Positions 29,538-37,527 are shown, counted from the first letter of the stretch. The stretch is DNA of 64,000 bases from SZAS-79 sp965279075 (GCA_965279075.1 CBDIHI010000012.1:1162500-1226499); one strand, 5' to 3'. Notes: a model not told the origin generated them from the sequence alone. Numbers and translations: made by a program.

Positions 29538-30295
29538 AGAAATGGACGAACATGGGCACGAGCTTCCTCGCCCATCGCACGCCCGCGATCGAGAAGCTCG
29601 AGAGGCGCCTCTTCCTGCGGCAAAGCCTCTCGGTCGGCGCGCTCGCGCTGTTGTCCGGCTGCGAGCTGACCGACGACGAATCGGTGCAGAAGGTCCTCAC
29701 CGGCATGTCGAGCTGGAACGACGGCGTGCAGGCCTGGCTGTTCGACCCGAAGCGGCTTGCGCGCGAATACCCGGAAAGCGCCGTCACGTCGCCGTTCCCG
29801 TTCAACGCCTACTACGGCGAGGACGAGATCCGCATGATCGACGGGCAGGGCTACAAGCTGGAACTGGCGGGGCTCATCCGCGAGAAGAAACCCTGGACGT
29901 TACCCGAGCTCTACGCGCTCCCGCAGGTGTCGCAGGTCACGCGCCACATCTGCGTCGAGGGCTGGAGCGCCATCGGCAAGTGGGGCGGGGTGAGGTTCTC
30001 CGATTTCCTCGCCCGCATAGGCGCCGACACCAGCGCGAAGTACGTCGGCTTCAAGTGCGGCGACGACTATCACACCAGCATCGACATGGCCACGGCGCTG
30101 CACCCGCAGACCCAGCTCACGCTGCGCTTCGCCGACCAGGTCCTGCTGCCGAAATACGGCTTCCCCATGAAGCTGCGCATGCCGACCAAGCTCGGCTACA
30201 AGAACCCCAAGCACATCATGGCGATCACGGTCTCGAACACGAACCCCGGCGGCTACTGGGAAGACCAGGGCTACAACTGGTTCGGCGGTTCCTAA
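29534..30295 (+). CDS. Molybdopterin-dependent oxidoreductase, sulfite oxidase family, lipoprotein-like
   Basis: 253-residue protein with an Oxidored_molyb (sulfite oxidase/YedY) domain at about 90-240. The molybdenum-ligating Cys is in RHICVEGWSAIGKWGG. The N-terminus has RRLFLRQSLSVGALALLSGC: a Tat-like twin Arg followed by a lipobox Cys, so the enzyme is probably exported folded and anchored. The substrate is not known; sulfite or a sulfoxide are options. Coupled to the cytochrome b gene upstream and followed by the MXKDX-repeat gene. Confidence 0.87.
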   Translation: MKKWTNMGTSFLAHRTPAIEKLERRLFLRQSLSVGALALLSGCELTDDESVQKVLTGMSSWNDGVQAWLFDPKRLAREYPESAVTSPFPFNAYYGEDEIRMIDGQGYKLELAGLIREKKPWTLPELYALPQVSQVTRHICVEGWSAIGKWGGVRFSDFLARIGADTSAKYVGFKCGDDYHTSIDMATALHPQTQLTLRFADQVLLPKYGFPMKLRMPTKLGYKNPKHIMAITVSNTNPGGYWEDQGYNWFGGS

Positions 30296-30337
30296 GGCGT
30301 TTCACTCGCAGTCCACCCAACCCACAAGGAGATTCAA

Positions 30338-30565
30338 ATGAACAAGTTCCTCGCGATGACGATTGCAGGCTGCATGGCTGCCGTCGGCGTACCTGCCCTG
30401 GCCGCGTCGCACGCCGGCGCCCAGAAGGACGGCATGATGAAGAAGGACGAAATGAAGAAAGACGGGATGATGAAGAAGGACGAAATGAAGAAGGACGGCA
30501 TGATGAAGAAAGACGAGATGAAAAAGGACGGCATGATGAAGAAAGACGACATGATGAAGAAGTAG
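30338..30565 (+). CDS. Pentapeptide MXKDX-repeat protein, secreted
   Basis: 75-residue protein with a signal peptide (about residues 1-22, AxA-type site) and a mature part made almost only of the 11-residue unit KDGMMKKDEMK, repeated about four times. It matches the known MXKDX repeat family. The high Met and alternating Lys/Asp content suggests a flexible, perhaps Cu(I)- or oxidant-interacting, periplasmic peptide; this is inference. It has a good AAGGAG site, lies 42 bp after the molybdoenzyme gene, and probably belongs to the same transcript. Confidence 0.85.
   Translation: MNKFLAMTIAGCMAAVGVPALAASHAGAQKDGMMKKDEMKKDGMMKKDEMKKDGMMKKDEMKKDGMMKKDDMMKK
30425..30562 (+). repeat. 33-bp tandem repeat encoding the KDGMMKKDEMK units
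   Basis: Four in-frame 33-nt units, about 85-95% alike at the base level, ending in a shorter KKDDMMKK variant. Copy number of such repeats can vary between strains by slippage. Confidence 0.85.
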
Positions 30566-30581
30566 CCGTCCCCGGCCCCCT

Positions 30582-30608
30582 CCCGCCGCGGCACTCCCCC
30601 GCGGCGGG
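30582..30608. terminator. Strong hairpin between convergent genes
   Basis: Perfect 10-bp inverted repeat CCCGCCGCGG / CCGCGGCGGG with a 7-base loop, 17 bp after the MXKDX stop and 6 bp before the HAD stop. No U-tract, so it is a candidate bidirectional hairpin rather than a classic terminator. Confidence 0.5.
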
Positions 30609-30613
30609 GATGG

Positions 30614-31309
30614 CTAGGCGCCGAGCAGCGCGGCCAGCTCCGGGAAATCGTCGACCACGTACGTATGCGCCGGGTTCGGCACCGGGTCGGGCGGCCCCTC
30701 GCGGCCCCACTCGTCGGGCCGTTTCACGAAGGCGGTCTTGTACCCGCAGGCCAGCGCCGCGTCGAGGTCGAAGTTGTGGCAGGCCACCATGAGGATTTCC
30801 GCGGGGTCGAGCTGCAGCAGCTTCGCCGCGGTCGCATAGGCTTCAGGCCGCGTCTTGTAGGTTCCCCACATCTCGCACGACAGGATGGCGTCCCAGTCGA
30901 TGCCGTTCTTCCTCGACACGTCGATCACGAGCGAGGTGGTGAGCAGCGTGAACGAGGCGACGACGTATTTCTTCCGCAGGCGGGCAAGGGCGGGCGCGAA
31001 ATCCGGCCAGGCGTCGAGCGCATGCCAGGTGCGCCAGATCGCGTCCCGGTCTTCCGCCGTCAGGGCGCCGAGCCCGTGGTCCGCGATCACCGCGTCGAGC
31101 ATGGTCCGGTGGACGTCGTCGAAGTTGAAGGCCGGGTTCACCTGCCCGACGATGCCCTTGAGCGAGCGGCGGCGGTAATCGTTGGTGACGGCCGCCCAGT
31201 CGGCGGCGAGCCCGCGACGCTTCCCGGCAGAGGCGAAAGCCCGGCTGATGCCGGAATGCCAGTCGAGGACCGTGCCCCCGGTGTCGAAAGTCAGTGCCTT
31301 GACGGTCAT
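30614..31309 (-). CDS. HAD-superfamily hydrolase (haloacid dehalogenase type II-like)
   Basis: 231-residue HAD protein. Motif I is FDTGGTVLDW with the nucleophilic Asp, motif II is FTLLTTS, and motif III with Lys and Asp appears in KTRPEAYATAA and AHNFDLDAALACGYKTAFV-type residues (ACHNFDLDAA). The fold and length fit L-2-haloacid dehalogenases, but a phosphatase is possible. The ATG at 31309 is family-like. It is the third gene of the sigma/anti-sigma unit, 13 bp after it. Confidence 0.83.
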   Translation of the reverse strand: MTVKALTFDTGGTVLDWHSGISRAFASAGKRRGLAADWAAVTNDYRRRSLKGIVGQVNPAFNFDDVHRTMLDAVIADHGLGALTAEDRDAIWRTWHALDAWPDFAPALARLRKKYVVASFTLLTTSLVIDVSRKNGIDWDAILSCEMWGTYKTRPEAYATAAKLLQLDPAEILMVACHNFDLDAALACGYKTAFVKRPDEWGREGPPDPVPNPAHTYVVDDFPELAALLGA

Positions 31310-31322
31310 GTTTCGCTCCTTG

Positions 31323-31520
31323 TCACTTGCTGCCGGCATCGTCGTCCGGTCCCGGGTACAGCGGCGCGGCGCGGTGCAGGAATTCGAACTGGGTCTTCAT
31401 GCGCGTGCAGGCCGTGCAGAGGAACAGGTGGAAGCGCAGCGCGGCGCGCTGCCCGAGGTCGAGTTCGCGGTCCATGCCCTCGGACATCAGGCGGCTGGCC
31501 TGCTTGCAGTTGAGCATCAT
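31323..31520 (-). CDS. Zinc-finger (ZAS/zf-HC2-type) anti-sigma factor
   Basis: 65-residue protein with the H-x3-C-x2-C zinc-binding anti-sigma motif (RFHLFLCTACTRM, about residues 30-42) near a Cys4-centred N-terminal helix. It is soluble, with no membrane helix, so it resembles small ZAS proteins that bind their sigma factor directly and can respond to redox or metal state. Two adjacent ATGs exist; the first, 31520, overlaps the sigma stop. Confidence 0.78.
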   Translation of the reverse strand: MMLNCKQASRLMSEGMDRELDLGQRAALRFHLFLCTACTRMKTQFEFLHRAAPLYPGPDDDAGSK

Positions 31521-32092
31521 CGCCCGCCCGCCCCGATCCAGTTGCGCTCGAGGCACTCGCGCAGCTTCATCCTCGCGCGGAAGAGCAGCACCCAGCAGTT
31601 CGAGGTGCTGATCGAAAGCGCACTGCAGATTTCGCCGGTCTCGAGGCCCATGACTTCGCGCATCGCGAACGCCCGGGCCGTGGTGGTCGGCAGGCTGTCC
31701 ATGCAGTCCTGCAGCGCGGTGAAGAACCGCTGCCGCGACAGCGACTCCTCTGGGTTGCCCCAGTCCACCGGCTTGTCCGCGTAGTGGCCGTCGGGCCGGA
31801 ACATGAGGTCCATGTCCTCCGCCGAGGCCTCGTTCGCGTCCAGGCTCTGCTCGCGGCTGGTCTTGCGGATCGAGTCGATGATCTTGTGCTTCAGGATCCC
31901 GATCAGCCAGGTGCGCACCGAGGAGCCGCCGGCAAAGCTGCCCGCGCCCTTGAGGGCCGCGACGAGCGTTTCCTGCACGGCATCCTCCGCCTGGGCGTGG
32001 TTGCGCAGCTGGAGCATCGCGTACTTGAGGAGCTGGGGCCGGTGCGAGTCGAGATCCTTCGCATCGATGCCCGCGGGTGCGGCCTTGGCCAT
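31517..32092 (-). CDS. RNA polymerase sigma factor, ECF type (sigma-70 family)
   Basis: 191-residue sigma factor with region 2 (about 20-90; YAMLQLRNHAQAEDAVQETLVAAL with the DAVQ core-binding motif) and region 4 (about 130-180; LPTTTARAFAMREVMGLETGEIC). An upstream in-frame ATG would add 33 residues without conservation, so 32092 is chosen. It is coupled to the ZAS anti-sigma gene. Its regulon may include the divergent lipoprotein esterase, but no duplicated -35/-10 motif was confirmed. Confidence 0.88.
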   Translation of the reverse strand: MAKAAPAGIDAKDLDSHRPQLLKYAMLQLRNHAQAEDAVQETLVAALKGAGSFAGGSSVRTWLIGILKHKIIDSIRKTSREQSLDANEASAEDMDLMFRPDGHYADKPVDWGNPEESLSRQRFFTALQDCMDSLPTTTARAFAMREVMGLETGEICSALSISTSNCWVLLFRARMKLRECLERNWIGAGGR

Positions 32093-32301
32093 CGCCGTTG
32101 GCAGGTGGTGGGTGGAGCGGGGCAATCTATGGCTTCGCGCGGCGAAACGCAAGTCGCCGGAAGGGTGTAGTGCGATGTACGTGGTCACCATTTGGCGGGT
32201 AGTCGCCGCGGGCGCCGGAATCCTTACATGAAGCCTTCGGGCGCCTGCGCGCGCGGGTCAAATCTGCTATATCTCGGCACTCCCGGCACGAGGTGGTTCC
32301 C
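32093..32301. promoter_or_regulatory. Divergent promoter region, sigma factor / lipoprotein esterase
   Basis: About 209 bp between divergent genes with no coding signal. A TATATC at about 32270 may be a -10 for the plus-strand gene. An ECF-type autoregulatory promoter would be expected for the minus-strand gene but could not be assigned by eye. Confidence 0.35.
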
Positions 32302-33639
32302 ATGCTCAGGCTCTCCCGTCGAAGTTTCCTGCTGTTCCTGCTGGCGCTGGGCGCGTGCGCGCCGCTGCCGCCCTCCGACCCGTCCCTGCCACCGGTCGTA
32401 TTCGTGCACGGCAACGGCGACACCGCCGCGCAGTGGACCACTACCCTGTGGCGCTTCGAGTCGAACGGCTATGACAGGAGGCTCCTGCACGCGATCGACC
32501 TGCGCTACCCGCTCGCGCGGAACGACGACGCCAAGCCCCAGCTTCTGCGCTCGTCCGCCGCCGAGTCCATGCAGGAACTGGCTGCCCATGTCGACAGGGT
32601 GATGAAGGCCACCGGCCGCGACAAGGTCGTGCTGGTCGGCAACTCCCGCGGGGGCAATGCGATCCGCAACTACCTGAAGAACGGCGGCGGCGCGGCCAGG
32701 GTCTCGCACGCGATCCTTGGCGGCACGCCCAACCACGGCGTGTCCGACTGGCCGGAGACGCGCGGCAACGAGTTCAACGGCAAGGGGCCGTTCCTCACGC
32801 AGCTCAATGCCGGCCCCGACGAGGTGGTTGCGGGTGTACGTTTCATGACCATCCGCAGCGACAACAACGACAAGTACGCGCAGCCGGACGGCCAGTTTCT
32901 GGGCAAGCCGGGTCGCGCCACCGGCGTGGGATTCGATGGCCCGGAACTGAAGGGCGCGGAAAACGTGGTCATCCCCAACATCGACCACCGGGAGACGTCC
33001 TACGACGCGCCAGCCTTCGCCGAGATGTACCGCTTCATCACCGGCCGGGCTCCGGCGCGCACCACGATCGCCACCGAGGCCCGGGTGGCGCTCGACGGCA
33101 AGGTCAACGGCATGGAAGGCGGCGTGCCGACGAACCTGCCGGTGGCGGGCGCGCGCGTGGAGGTCTACGAGGTCGTCGCGGAAACCGGCGCGCGCCGCGG
33201 CAGTGCCGTGCATGCGAAGACGACGGGCGCCGACGGCCTGTGGGGGCCTTTCGTCGCGCAGCTCAACACCCATTACGAGTTCGTCGTCAGCGTGCCGGGC
33301 CACTCGGTCACGCACATTTACCGATCGCCTTTCCCGCGCTCGAGCGAACTCGTCCACCTGCGGCCGGCCACGCTCGCGAAGGCCGACCAGTCCGCCGGCA
33401 GCGTGGTGTCGATCAGCCGGCCGCGGGGCTACTTCGGCCACGGCCGCGACGTGTTCACGCTCGACGGCAAGGTGCCGCCGGGCATCAACACCGGTGTCCC
33501 CGGCGCCGCGGTCGGCAAGGTGCTGCTGCCCGATGGGCCGCTGCGCGCCGTGCCGGCGCGGTTCAACGACGAGTTCATCACGGTGCGCAACTGGCCGGCT
33601 AAGGACGGCCACATCGTGTTCGCCGAATTCCATTACTGA
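32302..33639 (+). CDS. Alpha/beta hydrolase (esterase/lipase-like) lipoprotein
   Basis: 445-residue predicted extracytoplasmic hydrolase. The N-terminus SRRSFLLFLLALGAC has twin Arg and a lipobox Cys19, so it is probably a Tat-exported lipoprotein. The catalytic part has the oxyanion motif FVHGNGD and nucleophile Ser115 in GNSRGG; His in IDHRETS is a good third-triad candidate. From about residue 255 there are two beta-rich carboxypeptidase-like segments (VALDGKVNG..., FTLDGKVPPG...). GAGGTGG favours ATG 32302 over GTG 32293. Substrate unknown; polyester or lipid are options. Confidence 0.78.
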   Translation: MLRLSRRSFLLFLLALGACAPLPPSDPSLPPVVFVHGNGDTAAQWTTTLWRFESNGYDRRLLHAIDLRYPLARNDDAKPQLLRSSAAESMQELAAHVDRVMKATGRDKVVLVGNSRGGNAIRNYLKNGGGAARVSHAILGGTPNHGVSDWPETRGNEFNGKGPFLTQLNAGPDEVVAGVRFMTIRSDNNDKYAQPDGQFLGKPGRATGVGFDGPELKGAENVVIPNIDHRETSYDAPAFAEMYRFITGRAPARTTIATEARVALDGKVNGMEGGVPTNLPVAGARVEVYEVVAETGARRGSAVHAKTTGADGLWGPFVAQLNTHYEFVVSVPGHSVTHIYRSPFPRSSELVHLRPATLAKADQSAGSVVSISRPRGYFGHGRDVFTLDGKVPPGINTGVPGAAVGKVLLPDGPLRAVPARFNDEFITVRNWPAKDGHIVFAEFHY

Positions 33640-33659
33640 TCGAGGCAGGAGGGAACGCC

Positions 33660-33944
33660 ATGCCGAAAGCACTCTGGAACGACAAGGTCATCGCCGAATC
33701 CGAAAGGGTCGAGACGGTGGAGGGCAACACGTATTTCCCGCCGGGGGCGATCAGGAAGGAGCACCTCGGCCCGAGCGACACGCAGACGACCTGCCACTGG
33801 AAGGGCATCGCCAGCTACTACGACGTGATCGTGGACGGCAAGGTCAACAAGGACGCGGCCTGGTATTACGCGGACCCCAAGCCCGAAGCCGCGCACATCA
33901 GGGGCCACGTCGCGTTCTGGCGCGGCGTCAAGGTCGAGCAATAG
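33660..33944 (+). CDS. DUF427 domain-containing protein
   Basis: 94-residue single-domain DUF427 protein. The family core ESERVETVEGNTYFPPGAI ... CHWKGIASYYDV ... AAWYYADP is complete. DUF427 proteins are small cytosolic beta-rich proteins with no agreed activity, sometimes linked to nucleotide or redox metabolism. Lies 20 bp after the esterase and 10 bp before the AhpD-like gene. Confidence 0.9.
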   Translation: MPKALWNDKVIAESERVETVEGNTYFPPGAIRKEHLGPSDTQTTCHWKGIASYYDVIVDGKVNKDAAWYYADPKPEAAHIRGHVAFWRGVKVEQ

Positions 33945-33954
33945 GGAGGAATGC

Positions 33955-34395
33955 ATGAATCCGAGGATGGACATGGGCAAGGCCGCGCCCGAGGCATATG
34001 CGGCAATGCGCGCGGTGTCGGACTACACGAAGGCCTGCGGCCTCGAAGCGAACCTGCTGGAGATCGTCAAGGTGCGCGCCTCGCAGGTCAACGGCTGCGC
34101 GTTCTGCATCCAGATGCATACGCGCGATGCGAGGAAGCTCGGCGAGACCGAGGACCGGCTGCACCTCCTCGCGGCGTGGCGCGAGGCGCCGCTCTACACC
34201 CCGCGCGAGCGCGCCGCGCTGGCCTGGACCGAGGCCCTGACGCTGCTTACCGAAGGCCATGCGCCGGACGACGTCTATGCAGAGGTGCGCGCGCAGTTCA
34301 GCGAGGAGGAAATCGGCAAGCTGACGCTCGCGATCGGCGTGATCAACAGCTGGAACCGGATCGCGGTCGGGCTGCGCATGGTGCCCAAGGGCTGA
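33955..34395 (+). CDS. Carboxymuconolactone decarboxylase family protein (AhpD-like)
   Basis: 146-residue helical protein with the AhpD redox motif CAFCIQMH (Cys-x2-Cys with downstream His) at about residues 48-55. Such proteins act as alkyl-hydroperoxidase partners or peroxidases. GGGAGGA overlaps the DUF427 stop region and precedes the ATG. Translation probably follows DUF427 directly. Its paralogous N-terminus may be echoed in the micro-ORF at 27.8 kb. Confidence 0.9.
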   Translation: MNPRMDMGKAAPEAYAAMRAVSDYTKACGLEANLLEIVKVRASQVNGCAFCIQMHTRDARKLGETEDRLHLLAAWREAPLYTPRERAALAWTEALTLLTEGHAPDDVYAEVRAQFSEEEIGKLTLAIGVINSWNRIAVGLRMVPKG

Positions 34396-34401
34396 CCCGC
34401 C

Positions 34402-35202
34402 GTGCGGGGCAAGACCGTCGCGATCCTCGAATCCCGCTCCGGCGCACAGATGGCCGAGCTGGTCCGCCGTCGCGGCGCGACGCCGCTGCTCGCGCCAGCG
34501 CTCGCCGAGGTGCCCGACATGGATACCGGGTTCATACGCGACTTCGTCGCCGGCCTCGAGGCGCGCCCCGCGAAGGCGGCGATCTTCCAGACCGGCGTCG
34601 GCACGCGCGCGCTGTTCGAGGCGACCGATGCGCTCGGCCTCACCGCGAGGTTGCTCGCGCTGCTCTCGGCGACGATCGTGGTCGCGCGCGGGCCCAAGCC
34701 GACGGTCGCGTTGCGCGCCCGCGACGTGCGCATCGACCTGTCCGCGGCCGAGCCCTATACCACGCAGGAAGTGGTGGCCCTGCTCGCCGGCGTGCCGCTC
34801 GCCGGCGAGCACGTGGTGGTGCAGCGCCATGGCGTGACCAACGAGAAGCTCGAGGCCGCGCTGCACGCGCGGGGCGCCGAAGTCGTGGAGGTGCCGACCT
34901 ACCGCTGGGCGCTGCCGCAGGACACGGCCCCGCTGGTCGCGCTGATGGACGCGCTTGAACGGAACGTGGTCGATGCCGCGGTCTTCACCAGCGCCTCGCA
35001 GGCCTACAACCTGTTCGGCCTGGCGGACACGCTCGGGCGCAAGGCCGCGGTGGCGGCGGGACTCAACCGCACGCTGGTCGCATCGGTCGGGCCCGTGTGC
35101 ACGGCGGCGCTGGCGGAATTCGGCGTGACGGCCGGCGTCGAAGCCAGCCCGCCGAAGATGGGGCCGCTGGTCGCCGCGCTGGAGACGGCGCTGGCGTCCT
35201 AG
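34402..35202 (+). CDS. Uroporphyrinogen-III synthase family protein (HemD)
   Basis: 266-residue protein of the HemD fold, two similar alpha/beta lobes joined by a hinge. The C-lobe has the VVDAAVFTSASQAYNLF and VASVGPVCTAALAEFGV motifs. GTG start 7 bp after the AhpD-like stop. It is not in a hemC-hemD-hemX arrangement, so it may be a second HemD-like copy, as found in many Betaproteobacteria. Its stop overlaps that of the convergent Bug receptor gene. Confidence 0.83.
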   Translation: MRGKTVAILESRSGAQMAELVRRRGATPLLAPALAEVPDMDTGFIRDFVAGLEARPAKAAIFQTGVGTRALFEATDALGLTARLLALLSATIVVARGPKPTVALRARDVRIDLSAAEPYTTQEVVALLAGVPLAGEHVVVQRHGVTNEKLEAALHARGAEVVEVPTYRWALPQDTAPLVALMDALERNVVDAAVFTSASQAYNLFGLADTLGRKAAVAAGLNRTLVASVGPVCTAALAEFGVTAGVEASPPKMGPLVAALETALAS

Positions 35203-36176
35203 TCGGGCTTCATGCCGGACGCCTTGACCACGCGCGTCCACTTGCCGAGCTCTTCCTTCACGTAGCCCGCGAACTGCTCCGGCGTGCTGGTGACCGCGTC
35301 GGCGCCCTGGCTCGAGAGCCGTTCCTTCAGGTCCGGCAGGCGCATCGCCTTTACGGTCTCGGCATTCAGCGTCGCGACGACGTTTGCGGGCGTGCCGGCC
35401 GGCGCGAAGAAGCCGAACCATGCACTGACCTCATAGCCCGGCACGCCTGACTCGGCCACCGTGGGCACGCCGGGCAACGCGGGGGAGCGCTCGCGCCCGG
35501 TGACCGCAAGGGCGCGGGCCGCCCCCGACTTCACGTGGGGCTGGGCCGTCAGGACGAGGTCGAACATCAGGTTCACCTGGCCGGCGAGGAGGTCGGCCAG
35601 CGCGGGCGCGCTGCCCCTGTACGGGATATGGACCATGAACGTCTTCGTCATGCTCTTGAACAGTTCGCCCGCGAGGTGGTTCGAGGTGCCGCTGCCGGCC
35701 GAGGAGAAATTCAGCGAGCCGGGCTTTGCCTTCGCGAGCGCGATGAGTTCCGGTACGGTCTTCGCCGGAAGCGACGGGTGCACCAGCAGCACGAACGGGA
35801 TCGAGGCCACCAGCGACACCGGCGCGAAGTCCTTCACCGGGTCGTACTTGAGCGGCGTGAGCGCCGGGTTGATCGCGTGCGAGCTGACCGTGCCCAGCAT
35901 GATCGTGTAGCCGTCAGCGGGAGCCTTGGCGGTCGCTTCCGCGCCAATCGCAGTACCCGCGCCGGGCCGGTTGTCGACCACCACCGGCTGGCCGAGGCCG
36001 TCGGAGAGCTTCTGGCCGATCGCGCGCGCGAGGATGTCGGCCGAACCGCCGGGCGGGTAGGGCACGACCAGCTTGATCGGCTTGGAGGGCCAGGCTTGCG
36101 CGCCTGCCGTTCCTGACGCGCAGGCGAGCAGCGCTGCGGCCAGGATCCCCGGAAGGAACCCGGGGCCGGGCCTCAT
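35199..36176 (-). CDS. Bug-family (TctC) tripartite tricarboxylate transporter receptor
   Basis: 325-residue periplasmic solute-binding protein. Signal peptide at residues 1-28, ending GTAGAQ. Mature N-terminus WPSKPIKLVVPYPPGGSADILAR is the Bug signature, followed by GQPVVVDNRPGAGTAIGAE. Ligands of this family are mostly small carboxylates. No TctA/TctB is nearby. The ATG overlaps the stop of the ferritin-like gene, an unusual pairing. Confidence 0.92.
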   Translation of the reverse strand: MRPGPGFLPGILAAALLACASGTAGAQAWPSKPIKLVVPYPPGGSADILARAIGQKLSDGLGQPVVVDNRPGAGTAIGAEATAKAPADGYTIMLGTVSSHAINPALTPLKYDPVKDFAPVSLVASIPFVLLVHPSLPAKTVPELIALAKAKPGSLNFSSAGSGTSNHLAGELFKSMTKTFMVHIPYRGSAPALADLLAGQVNLMFDLVLTAQPHVKSGAARALAVTGRERSPALPGVPTVAESGVPGYEVSAWFGFFAPAGTPANVVATLNAETVKAMRLPDLKERLSSQGADAVTSTPEQFAGYVKEELGKWTRVVKASGMKPD

Positions 36177-37099
36177 GCCGCCGCCTTGTGCGGGCCGTCG
36201 ACTTCGGGGATTTCCGGAATGGGCACGTTCCACGGCGCGACGTCCTCGCGGATCTTGTCGAGCGCCGCCTTGATGATGCCCATCTCCTCGTCGGGGTGCG
36301 TCGCTCCGAGGCCGTACTCCGCGGCCAGCGCGCGGTTCCTCGCCGAGCGCTTCCTCTCGTCCTCGGGCAGGTTCACGACCGCGTAGACGCCGTTCAGCAG
36401 CGAGCCGCGCAGCTTTTTCGAGACTTTCGCGCCGAGCGTGTTCTTCTCGTCGGCCGACAGGCCGCCGAAGAAGCGCCGCATGATGATGCGACCGAACTGC
36501 ACGTGCCGGGCCTCGTCGCGCAGGATCAGCTTGCAGGTCTCCCGGATCGACTCGAAGCGCGCGTTCTCGTAGCGCGCCTGCAGCAGTTCGCCGGAAAGCT
36601 GCTCGAACAGCGTGTTCACCGCGAGGCCGCCGAAGAAGGACATGGCTTTCTCGTCCTTTTCGTCGTGGAACTTCGGGATGATGGTCTGGAAATAATCGGC
36701 GCGCGGAATGGGTTCGTAGTCGGCGACCTTGCCCCCGATGGCGCGGGCCACGCGCCACGACGACTCGTGGTGGCGCAGCTCCTCGGCGATGAAGTTGACG
36801 ATCTGCTGCTTCACCTCGAAGGGCTGGTGCAGCGCCACCGCGTCGCGAAAGCGTTCCGCGCCGTAGGGCGTGGCGCCGTGTTCCATCCACGCCCGCAGGC
36901 TCCACCATTCGGCGCCCGCGCGGCGGACTTCATCCGGCAGGTCGGCGTTGACTACGTCCGAGTAGTCGATCTTGGCAGGGTCCCAGGCGAGGTCGCGGGC
37001 CTGCTCGCACAGTTGCCAGACTTCCGGCATCTGCATGTCGGCGACGATCGGGTAGGGGTTGGGATTCTGGACGATCTCTTCGAGCATCGAGGGCTGCAT
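36173..37099 (-). CDS. Ferritin-like diiron domain-containing protein
   Basis: 308-residue helical protein with a carboxylate-bridged diiron signature: EELRHHES (Glu107, His110) and DEARHVQF, plus earlier and later acidic positions for a four-helix bundle. No signal peptide. The pattern suits a diiron oxygenase or oxidase (AurF-, rubrerythrin- or R2-like) more than an iron store. Function not known. Its stop overlaps the Bug receptor start (ATGA), so both are co-translated. Confidence 0.8.
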   Translation of the reverse strand: MQPSMLEEIVQNPNPYPIVADMQMPEVWQLCEQARDLAWDPAKIDYSDVVNADLPDEVRRAGAEWWSLRAWMEHGATPYGAERFRDAVALHQPFEVKQQIVNFIAEELRHHESSWRVARAIGGKVADYEPIPRADYFQTIIPKFHDEKDEKAMSFFGGLAVNTLFEQLSGELLQARYENARFESIRETCKLILRDEARHVQFGRIIMRRFFGGLSADEKNTLGAKVSKKLRGSLLNGVYAVVNLPEDERKRSARNRALAAEYGLGATHPDEEMGIIKAALDKIREDVAPWNVPIPEIPEVDGPHKAAA

Positions 37100-37180
37100 G
37101 GCGGGCTCCGACCAATGGGGTGTGGGTCAATGGCCGATTCTAGCCCCGTGCATCCCCGTCCTGCACCGCAGGTTCGCCGC

Positions 37181-37399
37181 TCAGAGGGACCCGAGGGACC
37201 GTGTGGTCTGGCGCTCGAGCGAGCGGATGCGGTGCTCGAGGTCGCTGCGGTCGACGGCACCCGCCAGGTATTCCTGGCGCAGCCGCTCGCTGGTCGGGAA
37301 CAGGCCGTCGGCCCAGCGCGCGAATGTTTTAAGCAGCCCCAGCAACGCGGGCGGCACCGCCGGAAGTTTGGCGGGAAGTTCGTTGGCTAAACTGTTCAT
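37181..37399 (-). CDS. Small protein, probably DUF3563-like
   Basis: 72-residue protein. The C-terminal half (LFPTSERLRQEYLAGAVDRSDLEHRIRSLERQ) has the short amphipathic pattern seen in DUF3563 proteins. No known function. The ATG at 37399 has GAGGA 9 bp upstream; an upstream frame adds 29 residues without conservation. A TGCTGCA-type dyad at 37463 may govern its promoter. The next gene downstream is the ferritin-like gene, 81 bp away. Confidence 0.6.
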   Translation of the reverse strand: MNSLANELPAKLPAVPPALLGLLKTFARWADGLFPTSERLRQEYLAGAVDRSDLEHRIRSLERQTTRSLGSL

Positions 37400-37462
37400 T
37401 GCGATGTCCTCACAGGGTTCAAACACGTTTTCCTCCCCCGCAGGACTTACTATAGACTCGGA

Positions 37463-37477
37463 TGCTGCAATGCAACA
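37463..37477. promoter_or_regulatory. Near-perfect dyad TGCTGCA-A-TGCAACA (operator candidate)
   Basis: 7-1-7 palindrome with one mismatch, in the promoter of the small minus-strand gene, 63 bp before its ATG. On the minus strand it overlaps a possible -35 (TTGCAT) placed before a TATAGT. Resembles TGCA-centred operators of PhaR-type PHA repressors in Betaproteobacteria, which is inference from memory of that motif. Confidence 0.45.
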
Positions 37478-37527
37478 GATGATCATTTGTCACGCCACGG
37501 CTTAGAAAAACTAATGTCGAAGCGGGG

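Noticed and set aside
30425..30562. Tandem repeat considered as a CRISPR array
   Set aside because: Units are contiguous, in frame and coding (KDGMMKKDEMK), with no spacers.
30338..30565. MNIO/bufferin-type RiPP precursor
   Set aside because: The mature repeat region has no Cys, and no DUF692 or DUF2063 gene is nearby.
31323..32092. A membrane anti-sigma (RsiW-like) system
   Set aside because: The anti-sigma protein has no transmembrane helix; it is a soluble ZAS-type protein.
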